Positions 37,148 through 47,220 are shown, numbered from the stretch's first letter. The stretch is DNA of 64,000 nt from Pararhodobacter sp. SW119 (GCF_017811755.1 NZ_JADDJF010000010.1:47659-111658); one strand, 5' to 3'. The notes: generated by a model not told the origin, from the sequence alone. A program made the numbers and translations.

Positions 37148-37338
37148 CCCCCCTCTTGGATGCGCCAGTTCACCCCCCGGGATATTTTCGGACAGATGAA
37201 GGCGGAGGGGGTCCGAGTTGCCGGCCCTTTGCGGTGGGGCCTCTTTTCGCCGCGCCCGCAGGGCGCGGCGCCCGGCCCAACGCGAGGAAGGTTCGTGCGC
37301 GGAACGCGCACAGCCTGACGAGGGGCGGGAGCACTTCC
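37148..37338 (+). repeat. Intergenic repeat module B, copy 3 (candidate structured RNA)
   Basis: Full-length copy after the Ntn-hydrolase gene, between convergent genes. Hairpin 1 reads GCCGCGCCC-gca-GGGCGCGGC and hairpin 2 GTGCGCG-gaa-CGCGCAC. Compared with copy 1, one pair in hairpin 1 is swapped from G-C to C-G and hairpin 2 is one pair longer, so pairing is preserved. Confidence 0.85.
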
Positions 37339-37372
37339 GTCGCCCTCGCCTCTCGGCAGCGGTGCGACGGGA

Positions 37373-40033
37373 TCAGTCGCGGTGGCGCAGGGCGAGGCGG
37401 ATCTGGCGTTCGATCTCGATCAGCAGGTAGAAGACCGCACCCAGCCCGAGGATCACCAACCCCTCGGTCAGCGGCACCGGCTGCGTGCCGAAGGCGAACT
37501 GCATCACCGGCAGGTAGGTCATCGCCAGCTGCGCGCCGACCGCCACCGCCAGCGTGATCCAGACCGCGCGCGTGCCCCGTATTGCCGCCCAGGTGAACGA
37601 GGTCCCGTGGATCGAGCGGATGTGGAACAGGTAGAAGATCTTCAGCACCACCAGCGTGTTCATTGCCATGGTCTGCGCCAGGTCCGTCGCATGACCGCGA
37701 TCCACCGCCCAGGTGAAGATGCCGAAGATCGCCGCGGCGTAGATCGCGCCGACCAGCAGCACATGCCACAGCAGGTCCCCCGAGAGCAGCGGCGCGGTCC
37801 GGGCGCGCGGCGGGCGCTGCATCGTCTCTCGCTCGGTCGGCTCGAACGCCAGCGCGATGCCCAGCGTCACCGCGGTGATCATGTTGACCCAGAGGATCTG
37901 CAGCGCAGTGATCGGCAGCGTCACGCCGATCAGCAGCGCGATGATGACCGAGGAGGATTCGCCGGCATTCGTCGGCAGCGTCCAGCCGATCACCTTGCGG
38001 ATGTTGTCGAAGACCGTGCGCCCCTCCTGCACCGCGGCGGCGATGGAGGCGAAGTTGTCGTCGGCCAGCACCAGGTCGGCGGCCTCCTTCGCGGCTTCCG
38101 AGCCCGAGAGCCCCATGGCGATGCCGACATCGGCGCGCTTCAGCGCCGGCGCGTCGTTCACCCCGTCGCCGGTCATCGCCACGGTCAGCCCGTGCGATTG
38201 CAACGCCTTGACCAGACGCAGCTTGTGTTCGGGCGTGGTGCGGGCGAAGACATCGGTGTCGCGCACGGCATGGGCCAGGTCGGCATCGTCCATCGCGTCG
38301 AGTTCTGCGCCGGTCAGCACGCGGTCGGCATGCGCCAGCCCGACCTGCGCGGCGATGGCCTGCGCGGTGCCGCCATGGTCGCCGGTGATCATCTTGACCG
38401 AGATGCCGGCGGCGCGGCAATCGGCCACGGCCGCGATCGCCTCGGGCCGCGGCGGATCGATCAGGCCGACGAGGCCGAGGAAGGTCAGCCCGCCATCGAG
38501 CGCGCGCTCGTCGATCTCGTCGCCCTCGGCTCGCATGGTGGCCAGCGCCAGAACCCGGTGCCCCTCGGCGGCCAGCGCATCGGCCCGCGCGTGCCACTGG
38601 TCCGGGTCGAAGCCGTCGTCGCCCGCCATCTCGGTACACATGCCCAGCACGCGTTCGGGCGCGCCCTTCACATGCACGGCGCGTTCGCCGTCACGCTCGG
38701 TCAGGACCGCCATGTAGCGATGGCGGCTGTCGAAGGGGATCGCGTCTCGGCGCGCCCAGTCGGAGCGGGTCGCGCCGTTCGCCAAGGTCTTGCCGGCAAA
38801 GGCGAGAAGCGCGCCCTCCATCGGGTCGCCCTCGACCTCCCAGCCGGAGTCTCGGTCGTGCAGTTCTGCGTCGTTGCACAGAAGTGCGGCTTCGGCGAGC
38901 GGCGCAAGGTCGGCGATCTCGCCCGCCTCGGCCTCGATTTCGCCCTTGGGCGAATAGCCCTCGCCGGTGACGGTGAAGCGACCCTTGGGGGCGAGGGCCG
39001 CGGCCACGGTCATCTCGTTGCGGGTGAGCGTGCCGGTCTTGTCGGTGCAGATGACCGAAACCGCGCCCACCGTTTCGATCGCCGGCAGGCGGCGGACGAT
39101 GGCGTGGCGGCTGGCCATCGCCTGCACGCCGATGGCCAGCGTGATGGTCAGGACCGCCGGCAACCCCTCGGGGATGGCAGAGACGGCGACAGCGACGACG
39201 GCCATGAACAGCTCGTCCATCGGGTAGTGGCCAATGACGTAGCCGAAAACGAACAAGAGGGCGGCCACGATCAGGATGAACAGGCTGAGCCAGCGCGCGA
39301 ACCGGTCCATCTGCGCCACCAGCGGCGTGGTCAGTTGCTCGACCTCGGCTAGCATGCGGCCGATGCGGCCGATCTCGGTCGCCTCGCCGGTGGCGGTGAC
39401 GAGGCCGCGCGCCGCGCCTTGGGTGATCAGCGTGCCCGACCAGAGCATCGAGGCGCGGTCGCCGAGGGCGGCGTCCCCGGCCACCGGGTCGGAGCCCTTG
39501 TCGACGGGGACCGATTCGCCGGTCAGCATGGCTTCCTGCGCGGCCAGGCCCTTGGCCTGAAGGATGCGCAGATCGGCCGGAACCTTGTCGCCGGCCTCCA
39601 GCAGCACGACGTCGCCGGAAACCAGGTCGGCGCCATCGACGGTGACGCGGCGGCCGTCGCGCAGGACCGCGGCGCGCGGGGCGAGCATCGAGCGGATCGC
39701 GGCCATCGCGGCCTCGGCGCGGCCTTCCTGCACATAGCCGATGATGGCGTTGATCAGGACCACGGCGAGGATCACGCCGGTGTCGATCCAGTGGCCCATC
39801 AGCGCGGTGACGACGGCGGCGATCAGCAGGACGTAGATCAGGACATTATGGAATTGCGCCAGAAAACGGATCAGCGGGCTGCGGCGGGCGCTTTCGGGCA
39901 GGCGGTTGGGGCCGTGCCGCTCCAGCCGTTCGGCGGCTTGCCGGGCGCTGAGCCCCTCTGGCGCGGCGTCGAGCGCGGCCAGCGCATCCTGGTCCGACAG
40001 GGCATGGAACTGGTGGGGCTGGGTGTCGGTCAT
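37373..40033 (-). CDS. Cation-transporting P-type ATPase (P2, PacL/PMR1-like)
   Basis: An 886-residue P-type ATPase. It has the N-terminal cation-ATPase region (HALSDQDALAALDAAPEGLS), the actuator loop MLTGESVPVDKG, and PEGLPAVLTITLAIG in helix 4 typical of calcium-type pumps. The phosphorylated Asp331 is in CTDKTGTLTRNEMT, the nucleotide-binding KGAPERVLG follows, and the hinge is MTGDGVNDAPALKRADVGIAMG. The C-terminal six-helix block is present. The substrate is most likely Ca2+ or Mn2+, judged from the class. It is divergent from the thioredoxin-like gene. Confidence 0.92.
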   Translation of the reverse strand: MTDTQPHQFHALSDQDALAALDAAPEGLSARQAAERLERHGPNRLPESARRSPLIRFLAQFHNVLIYVLLIAAVVTALMGHWIDTGVILAVVLINAIIGYVQEGRAEAAMAAIRSMLAPRAAVLRDGRRVTVDGADLVSGDVVLLEAGDKVPADLRILQAKGLAAQEAMLTGESVPVDKGSDPVAGDAALGDRASMLWSGTLITQGAARGLVTATGEATEIGRIGRMLAEVEQLTTPLVAQMDRFARWLSLFILIVAALLFVFGYVIGHYPMDELFMAVVAVAVSAIPEGLPAVLTITLAIGVQAMASRHAIVRRLPAIETVGAVSVICTDKTGTLTRNEMTVAAALAPKGRFTVTGEGYSPKGEIEAEAGEIADLAPLAEAALLCNDAELHDRDSGWEVEGDPMEGALLAFAGKTLANGATRSDWARRDAIPFDSRHRYMAVLTERDGERAVHVKGAPERVLGMCTEMAGDDGFDPDQWHARADALAAEGHRVLALATMRAEGDEIDERALDGGLTFLGLVGLIDPPRPEAIAAVADCRAAGISVKMITGDHGGTAQAIAAQVGLAHADRVLTGAELDAMDDADLAHAVRDTDVFARTTPEHKLRLVKALQSHGLTVAMTGDGVNDAPALKRADVGIAMGLSGSEAAKEAADLVLADDNFASIAAAVQEGRTVFDNIRKVIGWTLPTNAGESSSVIIALLIGVTLPITALQILWVNMITAVTLGIALAFEPTERETMQRPPRARTAPLLSGDLLWHVLLVGAIYAAAIFGIFTWAVDRGHATDLAQTMAMNTLVVLKIFYLFHIRSIHGTSFTWAAIRGTRAVWITLAVAVGAQLAMTYLPVMQFAFGTQPVPLTEGLVILGLGAVFYLLIEIERQIRLALRHRD

Positions 40034-40116
40034 GGCGTCCTCGAAGGGGCGGCGCGGTTGACAACCGGGGCGGGGCGCGCAGGATGGTTCGGCATGATAG
40101 CCAAAGGAGGGCGCGC

Positions 40117-40668
40117 ATGGCCGCCAAACCCCCTGTTTGCGATTTTGGCTGGAAGGCGCCCGATTTCAGCGTGCCGGCGACCGACGGTCGGACCCTGTCG
40201 CTGGGCGACATCGCCGGACCGAAGGGCACGCTGGTGATGTTCATCTGCAACCACTGCCCCTACGTGCTGGGCGCGCTGGACCGGATCGTGGCCGAGGCGC
40301 GGGCGCTGCAGGAGATCGGCATCGGGGTGGCGGCGATCTGTTCGAACGACGCGCGCGCCTATCCCGAGGACGGGTTCGACCGGATGCGCGAGATGGCCGA
40401 GCGGCACGGCTTTCCCTTTCCCTATCTGCACGACGAAAGCCAGGAGGTGGCGCGGGCCTGGGACGCGTCCTGCACGCCGGATTTCTTCGGGCTGAACGCG
40501 GCGGGCGAGTTGCAGTATCGCGGCCGGCTGGACGAGGGCGGGCGCAATCCCGGCCCGTCGGGGCGGCGCGAGTTGTTCGAGGCGATGAGCCGGATCGCCG
40601 AGACCGGCGAGGGGCCGACGGAGCAGACGCCCTCGGTCGGCTGTTCGATCAAGTGGCGCGCGGCCTGA
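40117..40668 (+). CDS. Thioredoxin-fold peroxiredoxin-like protein
   Basis: A 183-residue AhpC/TSA-type thioredoxin-fold protein. It begins FGWKAPDFSVPATDGRTLSLGD and has an active-site region MFICNHCPYVLGALDRI, a CxxC redox pair. The pattern ICNHCPYV marks a broad family of thioredoxin-family proteins of unassigned function. The ATG at 40117 is chosen over one at 40084 because it follows a strong AAAGGAGG ribosome site by 6 bases. No signal peptide is seen, so it is probably cytosolic. Confidence 0.85.
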   Translation: MAAKPPVCDFGWKAPDFSVPATDGRTLSLGDIAGPKGTLVMFICNHCPYVLGALDRIVAEARALQEIGIGVAAICSNDARAYPEDGFDRMREMAERHGFPFPYLHDESQEVARAWDASCTPDFFGLNAAGELQYRGRLDEGGRNPGPSGRRELFEAMSRIAETGEGPTEQTPSVGCSIKWRAA

Positions 40669-40702
40669 GGCGCGGGGCGGCCGGGTTTCGCTGCGCACCG
40701 CC

Positions 40703-41914
40703 CTACTCCGCCCGCGGGCGGACGCGGGCGCCGTCGTCCAGGGCCGAGGGTGGATAGAGGACGACCTGCGCCCCCGGTGCCAGCCCGTCCAGCAGTTCCG
40801 CCTGCCCGCCGGACTGATGCCCGATCTCGACCGGGGTCAGGCGGGCGCGACCCTCCTCGAGCGCGAAGACCGCCCAGCCGCCGGCGTGGCGGAAAAGCGC
40901 GGCCTGCGGGAGTTGCAGCACCTCCTCGCCCTCCCACAGCACGACGCGGACATGGACGCGGAAGCGGTCGCCCAGACCGTTGCGGCCTTCCGGCGGGGTG
41001 TCGAAGTCGAGCCGCAGGCGCACGCGCTGTTCCTCGATCCCCAGGGCCGAGACGCGGGTGAAGGCGGCGGGTTCAATCCGGCGCACGCGGGCCTCCAGCA
41101 GGCCGTCGCCGCCCCAGCGGTCGACCAGCGCCCGCGCGCCCGGCGGCACGCGCACCGCGTCCGAGGACAGCAGATCGAGCTCGATCTCCAGATCCGTCAG
41201 ATCGCCGATCACCAGAAGCGGGCTGCCCGCCTGCACCAGACGAGCCGACAGGTCCGACACCTCGAGCACGGTGCCGGTGTGGGGGGCCACGATCTCGACG
41301 CAGCAATCGCCGGGGTCCGCGCCGGGTAGCAGGCGGGTCGCCGGGCCGACGAGCTGCGCGCGGGTGCGCGCCAGCGTCGCGCGGTGCAGGTCCAGTTCGG
41401 ATTCCGCCGCCGACAGCCCCTGGCGCGCCGAGACGTGCTGGGCCTCGATATCCTCGAGCATCCGGCGCGGGATGGTGCCGCGTTCGGCCAGCGCGCGGTC
41501 GCGGGCCAGTTGCGCGGTGACGTGATCGAGGGTGGATTGCGCGCGCTCCAGATTGGATTCGGCCAGGCGCACGGCGGCCTCGGCCTCGGTCACGGCGGCT
41601 TCGGCCTGAAGGCGCGTGCGCACGTCCAGCAGCGCCGGGTCGGCGGGCTGGATGATGGCGACGACGGTGTCGCCCTCGGTCACCGGGTCGCCGACCTGCA
41701 CGGGCGAGCGGGTGGTCATGCCGGTGATCGGCGCGGTGATCGCGTAGGGCTCGCGCACGCGGGTGATGCCCTCGGCCCCGACGGTGACCTGCAGTGGCGC
41801 GCGGCTGACGCGGGCCATGTCGACCGCGGTGGGTTCCGGCCAGACCGCCCAGACGACGGCGCCGGCCAGCGCCAGCGCGCCGACCCCGATCCCGATCATG
41901 CGCAGACTTGCCAT
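40703..41914 (-). CDS. HlyD-family adaptor of an ABC export cassette
   Basis: A 403-residue periplasmic adaptor. It has an N-terminal membrane anchor (MIGIGVGALALAGAVVWAVW), a lipoyl-type half (ITGMTTRSPVQVGDPVTEGDTVVAII), a coiled-coil hairpin of about 100 residues (TRLQAEAAVTEAEAAVRLAE onward), the second half (VEIVAPHTGTVLEVSDLSAR) and a beta-barrel region. It is the last gene of the ATPase-permease-adaptor unit, 9 bp after the permease. A Cys-Cys pair (DPGDCCVEI) in the loop before the second lipoyl half is unusual. The layout resembles MacA of MacAB-type export systems. Confidence 0.88.
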   Translation of the reverse strand: MASLRMIGIGVGALALAGAVVWAVWPEPTAVDMARVSRAPLQVTVGAEGITRVREPYAITAPITGMTTRSPVQVGDPVTEGDTVVAIIQPADPALLDVRTRLQAEAAVTEAEAAVRLAESNLERAQSTLDHVTAQLARDRALAERGTIPRRMLEDIEAQHVSARQGLSAAESELDLHRATLARTRAQLVGPATRLLPGADPGDCCVEIVAPHTGTVLEVSDLSARLVQAGSPLLVIGDLTDLEIELDLLSSDAVRVPPGARALVDRWGGDGLLEARVRRIEPAAFTRVSALGIEEQRVRLRLDFDTPPEGRNGLGDRFRVHVRVVLWEGEEVLQLPQAALFRHAGGWAVFALEEGRARLTPVEIGHQSGGQAELLDGLAPGAQVVLYPPSALDDGARVRPRAE

Positions 41915-41923
41915 CGCATCCCC

Positions 41924-44290
41924 CTATTGTCGCGCCTTCAGCGCCATTGTCAGGTTTACCCGATCGAGCCGCCGGCGCACCAGCAGCGCCGCGCCGAGGC
42001 TGGCCAGCACCACGACGGCCGCCGCCGCCGCGTAGGTGCGGCGCGACACGACATAGGGCAGTTGCACGACATCGGTCGAAACGGCCTCGACCATGCCGGC
42101 GGCGAACCAGCTGCCCAGGACCCAGCCCAGCGGAACCGCCAGAAGCGCCAGCAGCATCATCTCGCCCACCAGCACGAAGCCCACCTCGGCGCGGGAAAAG
42201 CCGAGGACGCGCAGACTGGCCAATTCGTGCGCGCGTTCGGAAAGCTGGATGCGCGCGGCATTGTAGACGACGCCGATGGCGATGAGCACGCCGATGATCG
42301 TGTAGATCGCGACCATGGTCAGCAGGTTGTCGGACATCGTCGCGTCGAACTGGCGGCGGACCTCGGCCCAGTCGGCCAGACCGGCGACGGCGGGCGTGCG
42401 CTTGATCTGCGCGTTGAGCGCGTCCATGCGGTCGGTATCGACCAGCAGATGGATCTGGTTGACCCGGGGCGACATGCGCAGCGCCATGAACAGCGCCGGG
42501 GCGGCGACATGCGCCTCCTGCCCCAGGCCCTGGCGGATGATGGCGGCGACGGGCAGGTCCAGAACCTCGCGCGGGGCGGCCAGAAGCTCGATGCGCAGCC
42601 GGTCGCCGGGGCGGACATCCAGCGCGCGGGCCAGAAGCGCGGGCAGGACCACGCCCTCGGCCGGGAGGGCGACGGCGCCGTCGACATCGTCCATCAGCCG
42701 CGCCAGTTCGGCCCCGGCGAAGTGCCCCTGCAGCGCGCTGAGCCGGTCGCGGTGGCCGTTGACCAGCCGGACCGGCACGGCAAAGGCGCCCTCGACCGCG
42801 CGCACGCCGGGCAGCGCCAGCGCATCGTCCAGCACCGCCAGCGGCTGCGCCTGGTTCAGGGTCAGCGTGATCTGCTGCCGGTTGCCCTGGCCGAAGGTGC
42901 GGTCGGTCACCACCTGCATCGCGTCGAAGAGAAAATACGACGCCACCAGCACCGCGACCGAGGCGGCGACGCCGAAAAGCGTGATCGCCGCGCGCCCCGG
43001 CCAGCGGATGATGGAACGGAAGATCATCATCGTCGTCTGGCGCAGTCGGATCGCGCCCAGCACGCGGTCGAGCCAGCCGCGGGTAAAGACCGGCGGCGCG
43101 GGAGGCGACATCGCCTCGGCCGGGGGCAGGCGCAGCGCGGCAAGCACCGCGCGCGCCGCGCCCAGAAGCACCGCCGCCAGCCCCAGCCCGGCAGAGACCG
43201 CCGCCGCCGCCGTGCCGGGGTTGCGCAGAAGGAAGGGGAAGCGGAAGAAATCGCCATAGAGCGCGAGCATCGCGTTGCCGATCCACCAGCCGAAGCCCCA
43301 GCCGAGCAGGATGCCCAGCAGGCCGATCACCCCGGCGAGCTTCAGGTAGTGCAGCGCGACCTCGGCCCGGGTGTAGCCGACGGCGCGCATCAGGCCGATC
43401 TGCGGGCGTTCGATGGCGATCAGCCGGCCCAGCACCATGTTGACCAAAAAGGCCGCCACGATCAGGAAGATGGGGGGCAGAAACCGCGCCAGCGCGCCCA
43501 GTTGTTCGAGTTCGCTGTCGAGAAACGAATGCGAGCCCTGTCGGTCGCGGCCGAAGGCGCCGGTGCCGCCATAGGGGTCGAGCAGGCGGTCGAGCGCGTC
43601 GATCACCGCGCGGCGGTCGGCGCCGCGGGTCAGCGAGAGCGCGATGTCGTTCATCGCCCCGTCCATGCCGGCGGCGCTGGCGGCTGCCGCCGCGTTCATC
43701 CAGATCAGGCCGAAGCGGCGGTCGTCGGGCATCACCGCGCCGGGGGCGATGGTGTAGACGAATTCGGGCGAGAGGACCCAGCCGGTGACGGTGAGTTCGC
43801 GCAGCTGGCCGTCGAAGATGCCGCGAAACCGGCTGCCGGGCACCAGATCATGCGCGGCGCCGAAGGGTTCGTTGATCAGCACCTCGTCGGGGCGGCGGGG
43901 GTCGGGCAGGCGGCCGCTGCGCAGAAGCGGCACGTTCAGGAGCGGCGCACCATCCGCCGGCAGCGAAAGGACCTGTGCACTGGCGGGCTGGTCCATTCCG
44001 GCGACATCGAGGACCGCGTGAAAGGTGACCCGCCCTTCGGCCAGTGCGACGCCGTCGAGCGCGCCGATCTCGGCCAGAAGCGCGCGGGGGGCGCGGGTGG
44101 CCTGGGCGAAGATGTCGGCAAAACGGAACCGCTCGTAATAGGCGGCGCGCGTTTCTTCCAGCGAGCGTTGCGTGCCCTGGGCGCCGACCATCAGCATGAT
44201 GCCGCAGCCCAGCACCAGCGCGATGGCGACGGCCTGCGCCCAGATCTGGCGCAGGTCACGCAGCATCTTGCGGTCCAGCGCCCTCACCAC
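41924..44290 (-). CDS. ABC transporter permease, FtsX/MacB-like
   Basis: A 788-residue permease with two FtsX-type blocks, the duplicated form seen in LolC/YbbP-like exporters. The N-terminal helix ([21 protein letters not shown]) is followed by a large extracytoplasmic domain. Three helices come at about residues 265-390, then a second helix ([22 protein letters not shown]), a second periplasmic domain and a final three-helix block. Such permeases work by mechanotransmission and do not pass substrate through a pore. The start overlaps the ATPase gene by 7 bp. Cargo is unknown; lipids, peptides or lipoproteins are possible. Confidence 0.9.
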   Translation of the reverse strand: MVRALDRKMLRDLRQIWAQAVAIALVLGCGIMLMVGAQGTQRSLEETRAAYYERFRFADIFAQATRAPRALLAEIGALDGVALAEGRVTFHAVLDVAGMDQPASAQVLSLPADGAPLLNVPLLRSGRLPDPRRPDEVLINEPFGAAHDLVPGSRFRGIFDGQLRELTVTGWVLSPEFVYTIAPGAVMPDDRRFGLIWMNAAAAASAAGMDGAMNDIALSLTRGADRRAVIDALDRLLDPYGGTGAFGRDRQGSHSFLDSELEQLGALARFLPPIFLIVAAFLVNMVLGRLIAIERPQIGLMRAVGYTRAEVALHYLKLAGVIGLLGILLGWGFGWWIGNAMLALYGDFFRFPFLLRNPGTAAAAVSAGLGLAAVLLGAARAVLAALRLPPAEAMSPPAPPVFTRGWLDRVLGAIRLRQTTMMIFRSIIRWPGRAAITLFGVAASVAVLVASYFLFDAMQVVTDRTFGQGNRQQITLTLNQAQPLAVLDDALALPGVRAVEGAFAVPVRLVNGHRDRLSALQGHFAGAELARLMDDVDGAVALPAEGVVLPALLARALDVRPGDRLRIELLAAPREVLDLPVAAIIRQGLGQEAHVAAPALFMALRMSPRVNQIHLLVDTDRMDALNAQIKRTPAVAGLADWAEVRRQFDATMSDNLLTMVAIYTIIGVLIAIGVVYNAARIQLSERAHELASLRVLGFSRAEVGFVLVGEMMLLALLAVPLGWVLGSWFAAGMVEAVSTDVVQLPYVVSRRTYAAAAAVVVLASLGAALLVRRRLDRVNLTMALKARQ

Positions 44291-45027
44291 GACACCTGCG
44301 AGGGGGCGATGCGGTCGGGGTTGGCCTCGTCGCGAATGACCTTTCCATCGGCCAGCACGACGACGCGTTCGGCGATGCGCTGGATGTCGGCGTTGTGGGT
44401 GATCAGGATCGTGGCGGTGCCGAGGTCGCGGTTGACCTCGTCCAGCGCCTCGAGCACCTGGATGCCGGTCTTGCTGTCGAGCGCCCCGGTTGGCTCGTCG
44501 CAGAGCAGCACCTCGGGCCGCTTGGCGATGGCGCGGGCGATGGCGACGCGCTGCTGCTCGCCGCCCGAGAGTTCTGCGGGGAAGTGGTCCATCCGGTGCT
44601 TGAGGCCGACGCGGTCCAGCGCTTCTTCCGGCGACATCGGATTTCTGGAAATCTCGGTCACGAGGGCCACGTTTTCACGGGCGCTGAGACTGGGCACGAG
44701 GTTGTAAAACTGAAAGACGAAACCGACGTGGTCGCGCCGGAACGCGGTCAGCCTGGCATCGCTGGCGCGGGTCAGGTCCTGATCGCGGAAGAGGACGCGC
44801 CCCTCGGTCGGCTGGTCGAGACCGCCGAGGATGTTGAGCAACGTCGACTTGCCCGAGCCTGAGGCGCCGAGCAGAACGATCATCTCGCCCTCGGCCAGTT
44901 CCAGGTCGACGCCGCGCAGGGCGTGCACCTCGACCGTCCCGGTCCGGAAGACCCGTGTTATGCCTTCGACCCGGAAGACCGGGCCATGTTTCAGCGATTC
45001 GTCGCGCATGGTGTCTGATAGCCGCAC
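44284..45027 (-). CDS. ABC transporter ATP-binding protein, LolD/MacB-like
   Basis: A 247-residue ATPase driving the adjoining permease. Motifs are [16 protein letters not shown] (Walker A), the Q-loop [13 protein letters not shown], the signature [27 protein letters not shown] (Walker B) and the switch His in [10 protein letters not shown] prefer the GTG at 45027 because AAGGAGG lies 10 bases upstream. The in-frame ATG at 45009 has no such site. First gene of the export unit and divergent from the carboxypeptidase gene. Confidence 0.92.
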   Translation of the reverse strand: MRLSDTMRDESLKHGPVFRVEGITRVFRTGTVEVHALRGVDLELAEGEMIVLLGASGSGKSTLLNILGGLDQPTEGRVLFRDQDLTRASDARLTAFRRDHVGFVFQFYNLVPSLSARENVALVTEISRNPMSPEEALDRVGLKHRMDHFPAELSGGEQQRVAIARAIAKRPEVLLCDEPTGALDSKTGIQVLEALDEVNRDLGTATILITHNADIQRIAERVVVLADGKVIRDEANPDRIAPSQVSW

Positions 45028-45293
45028 GGCGCGGACCCCTCCTTGACACAGCGCAAAGTCATCGAGCCGGTTGTGCGACCGATGCAGCGCACGCGGCAGC
45101 GCCCATCCACGCAACGGCCTGAAGCGAGATATGGTGCCGGAATGCACCCCCGACGCAACATCTTTGACTGGTTAAGGGAAAGCATAAAACAGCTTGAAAT
45201 TCCGTGCTTTTCGGGTGTCGACCACTGTGCTATTCTAACACGATACAAAAGCCCCGCGACAGACTGGGGCACCCAGAGGCAAGGACAGGCAAG

Positions 45294-47216
45294 GTGGCAG
45301 CGCTTTACAGGCGTCCCCCCAACCAATGCGGCACCGCAGTCTTCGCGGTGTTCTGGTTGCTGGCGACATTCGTGGTGTATTCGGAACGCGCAGCAGCGGC
45401 GCCCTTCGCAGCGGTCGTCATGGATGCGCGAAACGGCGAAATCCTGCACTCAGTCAACGACCGAACGCGCCTGCACCCGGCCTCTCTGACCAAGATGATG
45501 ACGCTCTACATCGCGTTCGAGGCTGTGCAGCGCGGCGAGATCTCTCTCGACACGCAGGTCACGATCAGCCGGCGCGCCGCATCGGAAGTTCCCTCGAAGC
45601 TTGGCTTGCGGCCCGGCCAGCGCATTTCCCTGCGCTACCTGATCCGCGGCGCGGCGCTGCGATCGGGCAACGATACCGCGACTGCGATCGCCGAGGCGAT
45701 CTCTGGCTCGGTCGAGGCTTTCGCGGCGCGCATGACGCGCACCGCCGCGGCGATGGGCATGACGCAGACGACATTTCGCAATGCGCACGGCCTGACCGAG
45801 AACGGGCATCTTTCGTCGGCGCGCGACATGGCGATCATGGCGCGGCAACTCTACTTCGATTATCCGCAGTACTATAATCTCTTCTCGCGCCGGACCGAGG
45901 ATGCGGGCATCGCGCGCGTCCGCAACACCAACTGGCGTTTCCTGGACGGCTATCGCGGTGCGGACGGGATCAAGACCGGCTACACGCGCGCCGCAGGCTA
46001 CAACCTTGCGGCCTCGGCGGAACGGGGCGGCACGCGGATCATCGTTGTCGTGTTCGGCGGTCGGTCCACGATCGACCGCCACAACCGGATCGTGGAACTG
46101 ATGGACCGCGGCTTCCGGCAGGCACCCTCGCGGGTGGCGGTGCGTCGCCCTGCCCCGCCCGACTACACGAACACCCGCCCGGTCGCGGTTGCCGACGCTT
46201 CCGCCGGAAGCGCCGCCCGGCGCAACCTGGCCCCGACCCGCAGCCCGACACCGCAGCGTCGGCCCGACCCGAGCGTGCCCGATGTTCCGGATGCGCTGAT
46301 CGCAAGCCTGCAAAGCGGTATCAGCGAAGCACTTACAGCGGCCGCCGCGCCGGAAGCCGCGGCCGATCCCGCACAGGGAAGCGCGGCCGAAGCCGTCAGC
46401 CCGCCGCCACCCCGGCCCGAAGCGCCCGAGACGGCCCTGGCCGCACTGGAAATCGAAGCCGCGCCTGACGCGGCCGAAGCTGCCGGCTTTCGCGTGATCG
46501 ACGCGGATCGATACGCTGCGCTGACTGCCGATGTGGCCGTGCCGGAAGACGCTTTGCCGTCAGACAGCGACTCCGCACTCGACGATGCGCCGGAGGCTGA
46601 AGAAGCCTTGGCGGCCGTCACACCGGAGCCGCGGCCGGTTGAACTGGTCGCCACAAGCGAGGACGCCGCAAGCGAAAGCGATGCGCGTGAAGAAACCGCC
46701 CAACCCACCGACATGATCGCGGCAACCACCGAAGCGCCTGTCGAAATCGTGGCCGCGCTTGCCCCGGAAATCGAAGAGGCGCCCCCGACGAGCGAAGTCG
46801 CCGGCGCGACGATCCTTTGGCGCGACGAAGCGCCGCTGGCCGAGGTCGCAGCCCGTGCAGCCACCGTGACGGAGGGCCTGATCCTGCTGACAACGACCGA
46901 ACAGGCCGACACGCCCGACGCGACGCAGATTGCCGGACGCGCTGCCCTCCCCGAGGTGGTGACGCGCGTCTCGACTTCGGGCGGGCGGATCTGGTCGATC
47001 GATCTGGGTCTGCATCCGTCGCGCTACGATGCCGAACGCGTCGCCATCCGCGCCGCCCTTGCGGAAACCGCGATCCTGAGCACGGGCCTGCGTCGTGTGA
47101 ACCAGCGCGCCGGTCGGTTTGTCGCCGGAATTCACAGCCTGACCGAGGAAGAGGCCGAAATCGCCTGCCTGCGGCTAAGCGCCCGCGGCCAGGCCTGCGA
47201 AGTGATCCACCCCTGA
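45294..47216 (+). CDS. D-alanyl-D-alanine carboxypeptidase with long linker and SPOR-like C-terminus
   Basis: A 640-residue PBP5/DacC-family enzyme that trims peptidoglycan stem peptides. The signal peptide ends near SERAAAA. Catalytic motifs are SLTK (Ser64, Lys67), SGN (about 124-126) and KTG (about 227-229). After the peptidase domain there is an Ala/Glu/Pro-rich, strongly acidic linker of about 270 residues. The last 80 residues (RIWSIDLGLHPSRYDAERVAIRA...) resemble a SPOR domain that binds denuded septal glycan. The GTG at 45294 follows AAGGACAGGCAAG. An upstream ATG at 45204 would put 30 hydrophilic residues before the signal peptide. A TTGACT/TAAAAC pair near 45164-45190 may be its promoter. 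Confidence 0.88.
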   Translation: MAALYRRPPNQCGTAVFAVFWLLATFVVYSERAAAAPFAAVVMDARNGEILHSVNDRTRLHPASLTKMMTLYIAFEAVQRGEISLDTQVTISRRAASEVPSKLGLRPGQRISLRYLIRGAALRSGNDTATAIAEAISGSVEAFAARMTRTAAAMGMTQTTFRNAHGLTENGHLSSARDMAIMARQLYFDYPQYYNLFSRRTEDAGIARVRNTNWRFLDGYRGADGIKTGYTRAAGYNLAASAERGGTRIIVVVFGGRSTIDRHNRIVELMDRGFRQAPSRVAVRRPAPPDYTNTRPVAVADASAGSAARRNLAPTRSPTPQRRPDPSVPDVPDALIASLQSGISEALTAAAAPEAAADPAQGSAAEAVSPPPPRPEAPETALAALEIEAAPDAAEAAGFRVIDADRYAALTADVAVPEDALPSDSDSALDDAPEAEEALAAVTPEPRPVELVATSEDAASESDAREETAQPTDMIAATTEAPVEIVAALAPEIEEAPPTSEVAGATILWRDEAPLAEVAARAATVTEGLILLTTTEQADTPDATQIAGRAALPEVVTRVSTSGGRIWSIDLGLHPSRYDAERVAIRAALAETAILSTGLRRVNQRAGRFVAGIHSLTEEEAEIACLRLSARGQACEVIHP

Positions 47217-47220
47217 GGCG

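Noticed and set aside
41384..44707. Very long plus-strand open frame (over 1,100 codons) opposite the ABC export genes
   Set aside because: It is antisense to genes with complete family motifs. Long open antisense frames are common at this GC content. The product is His/Arg/Gln-rich with no domain.
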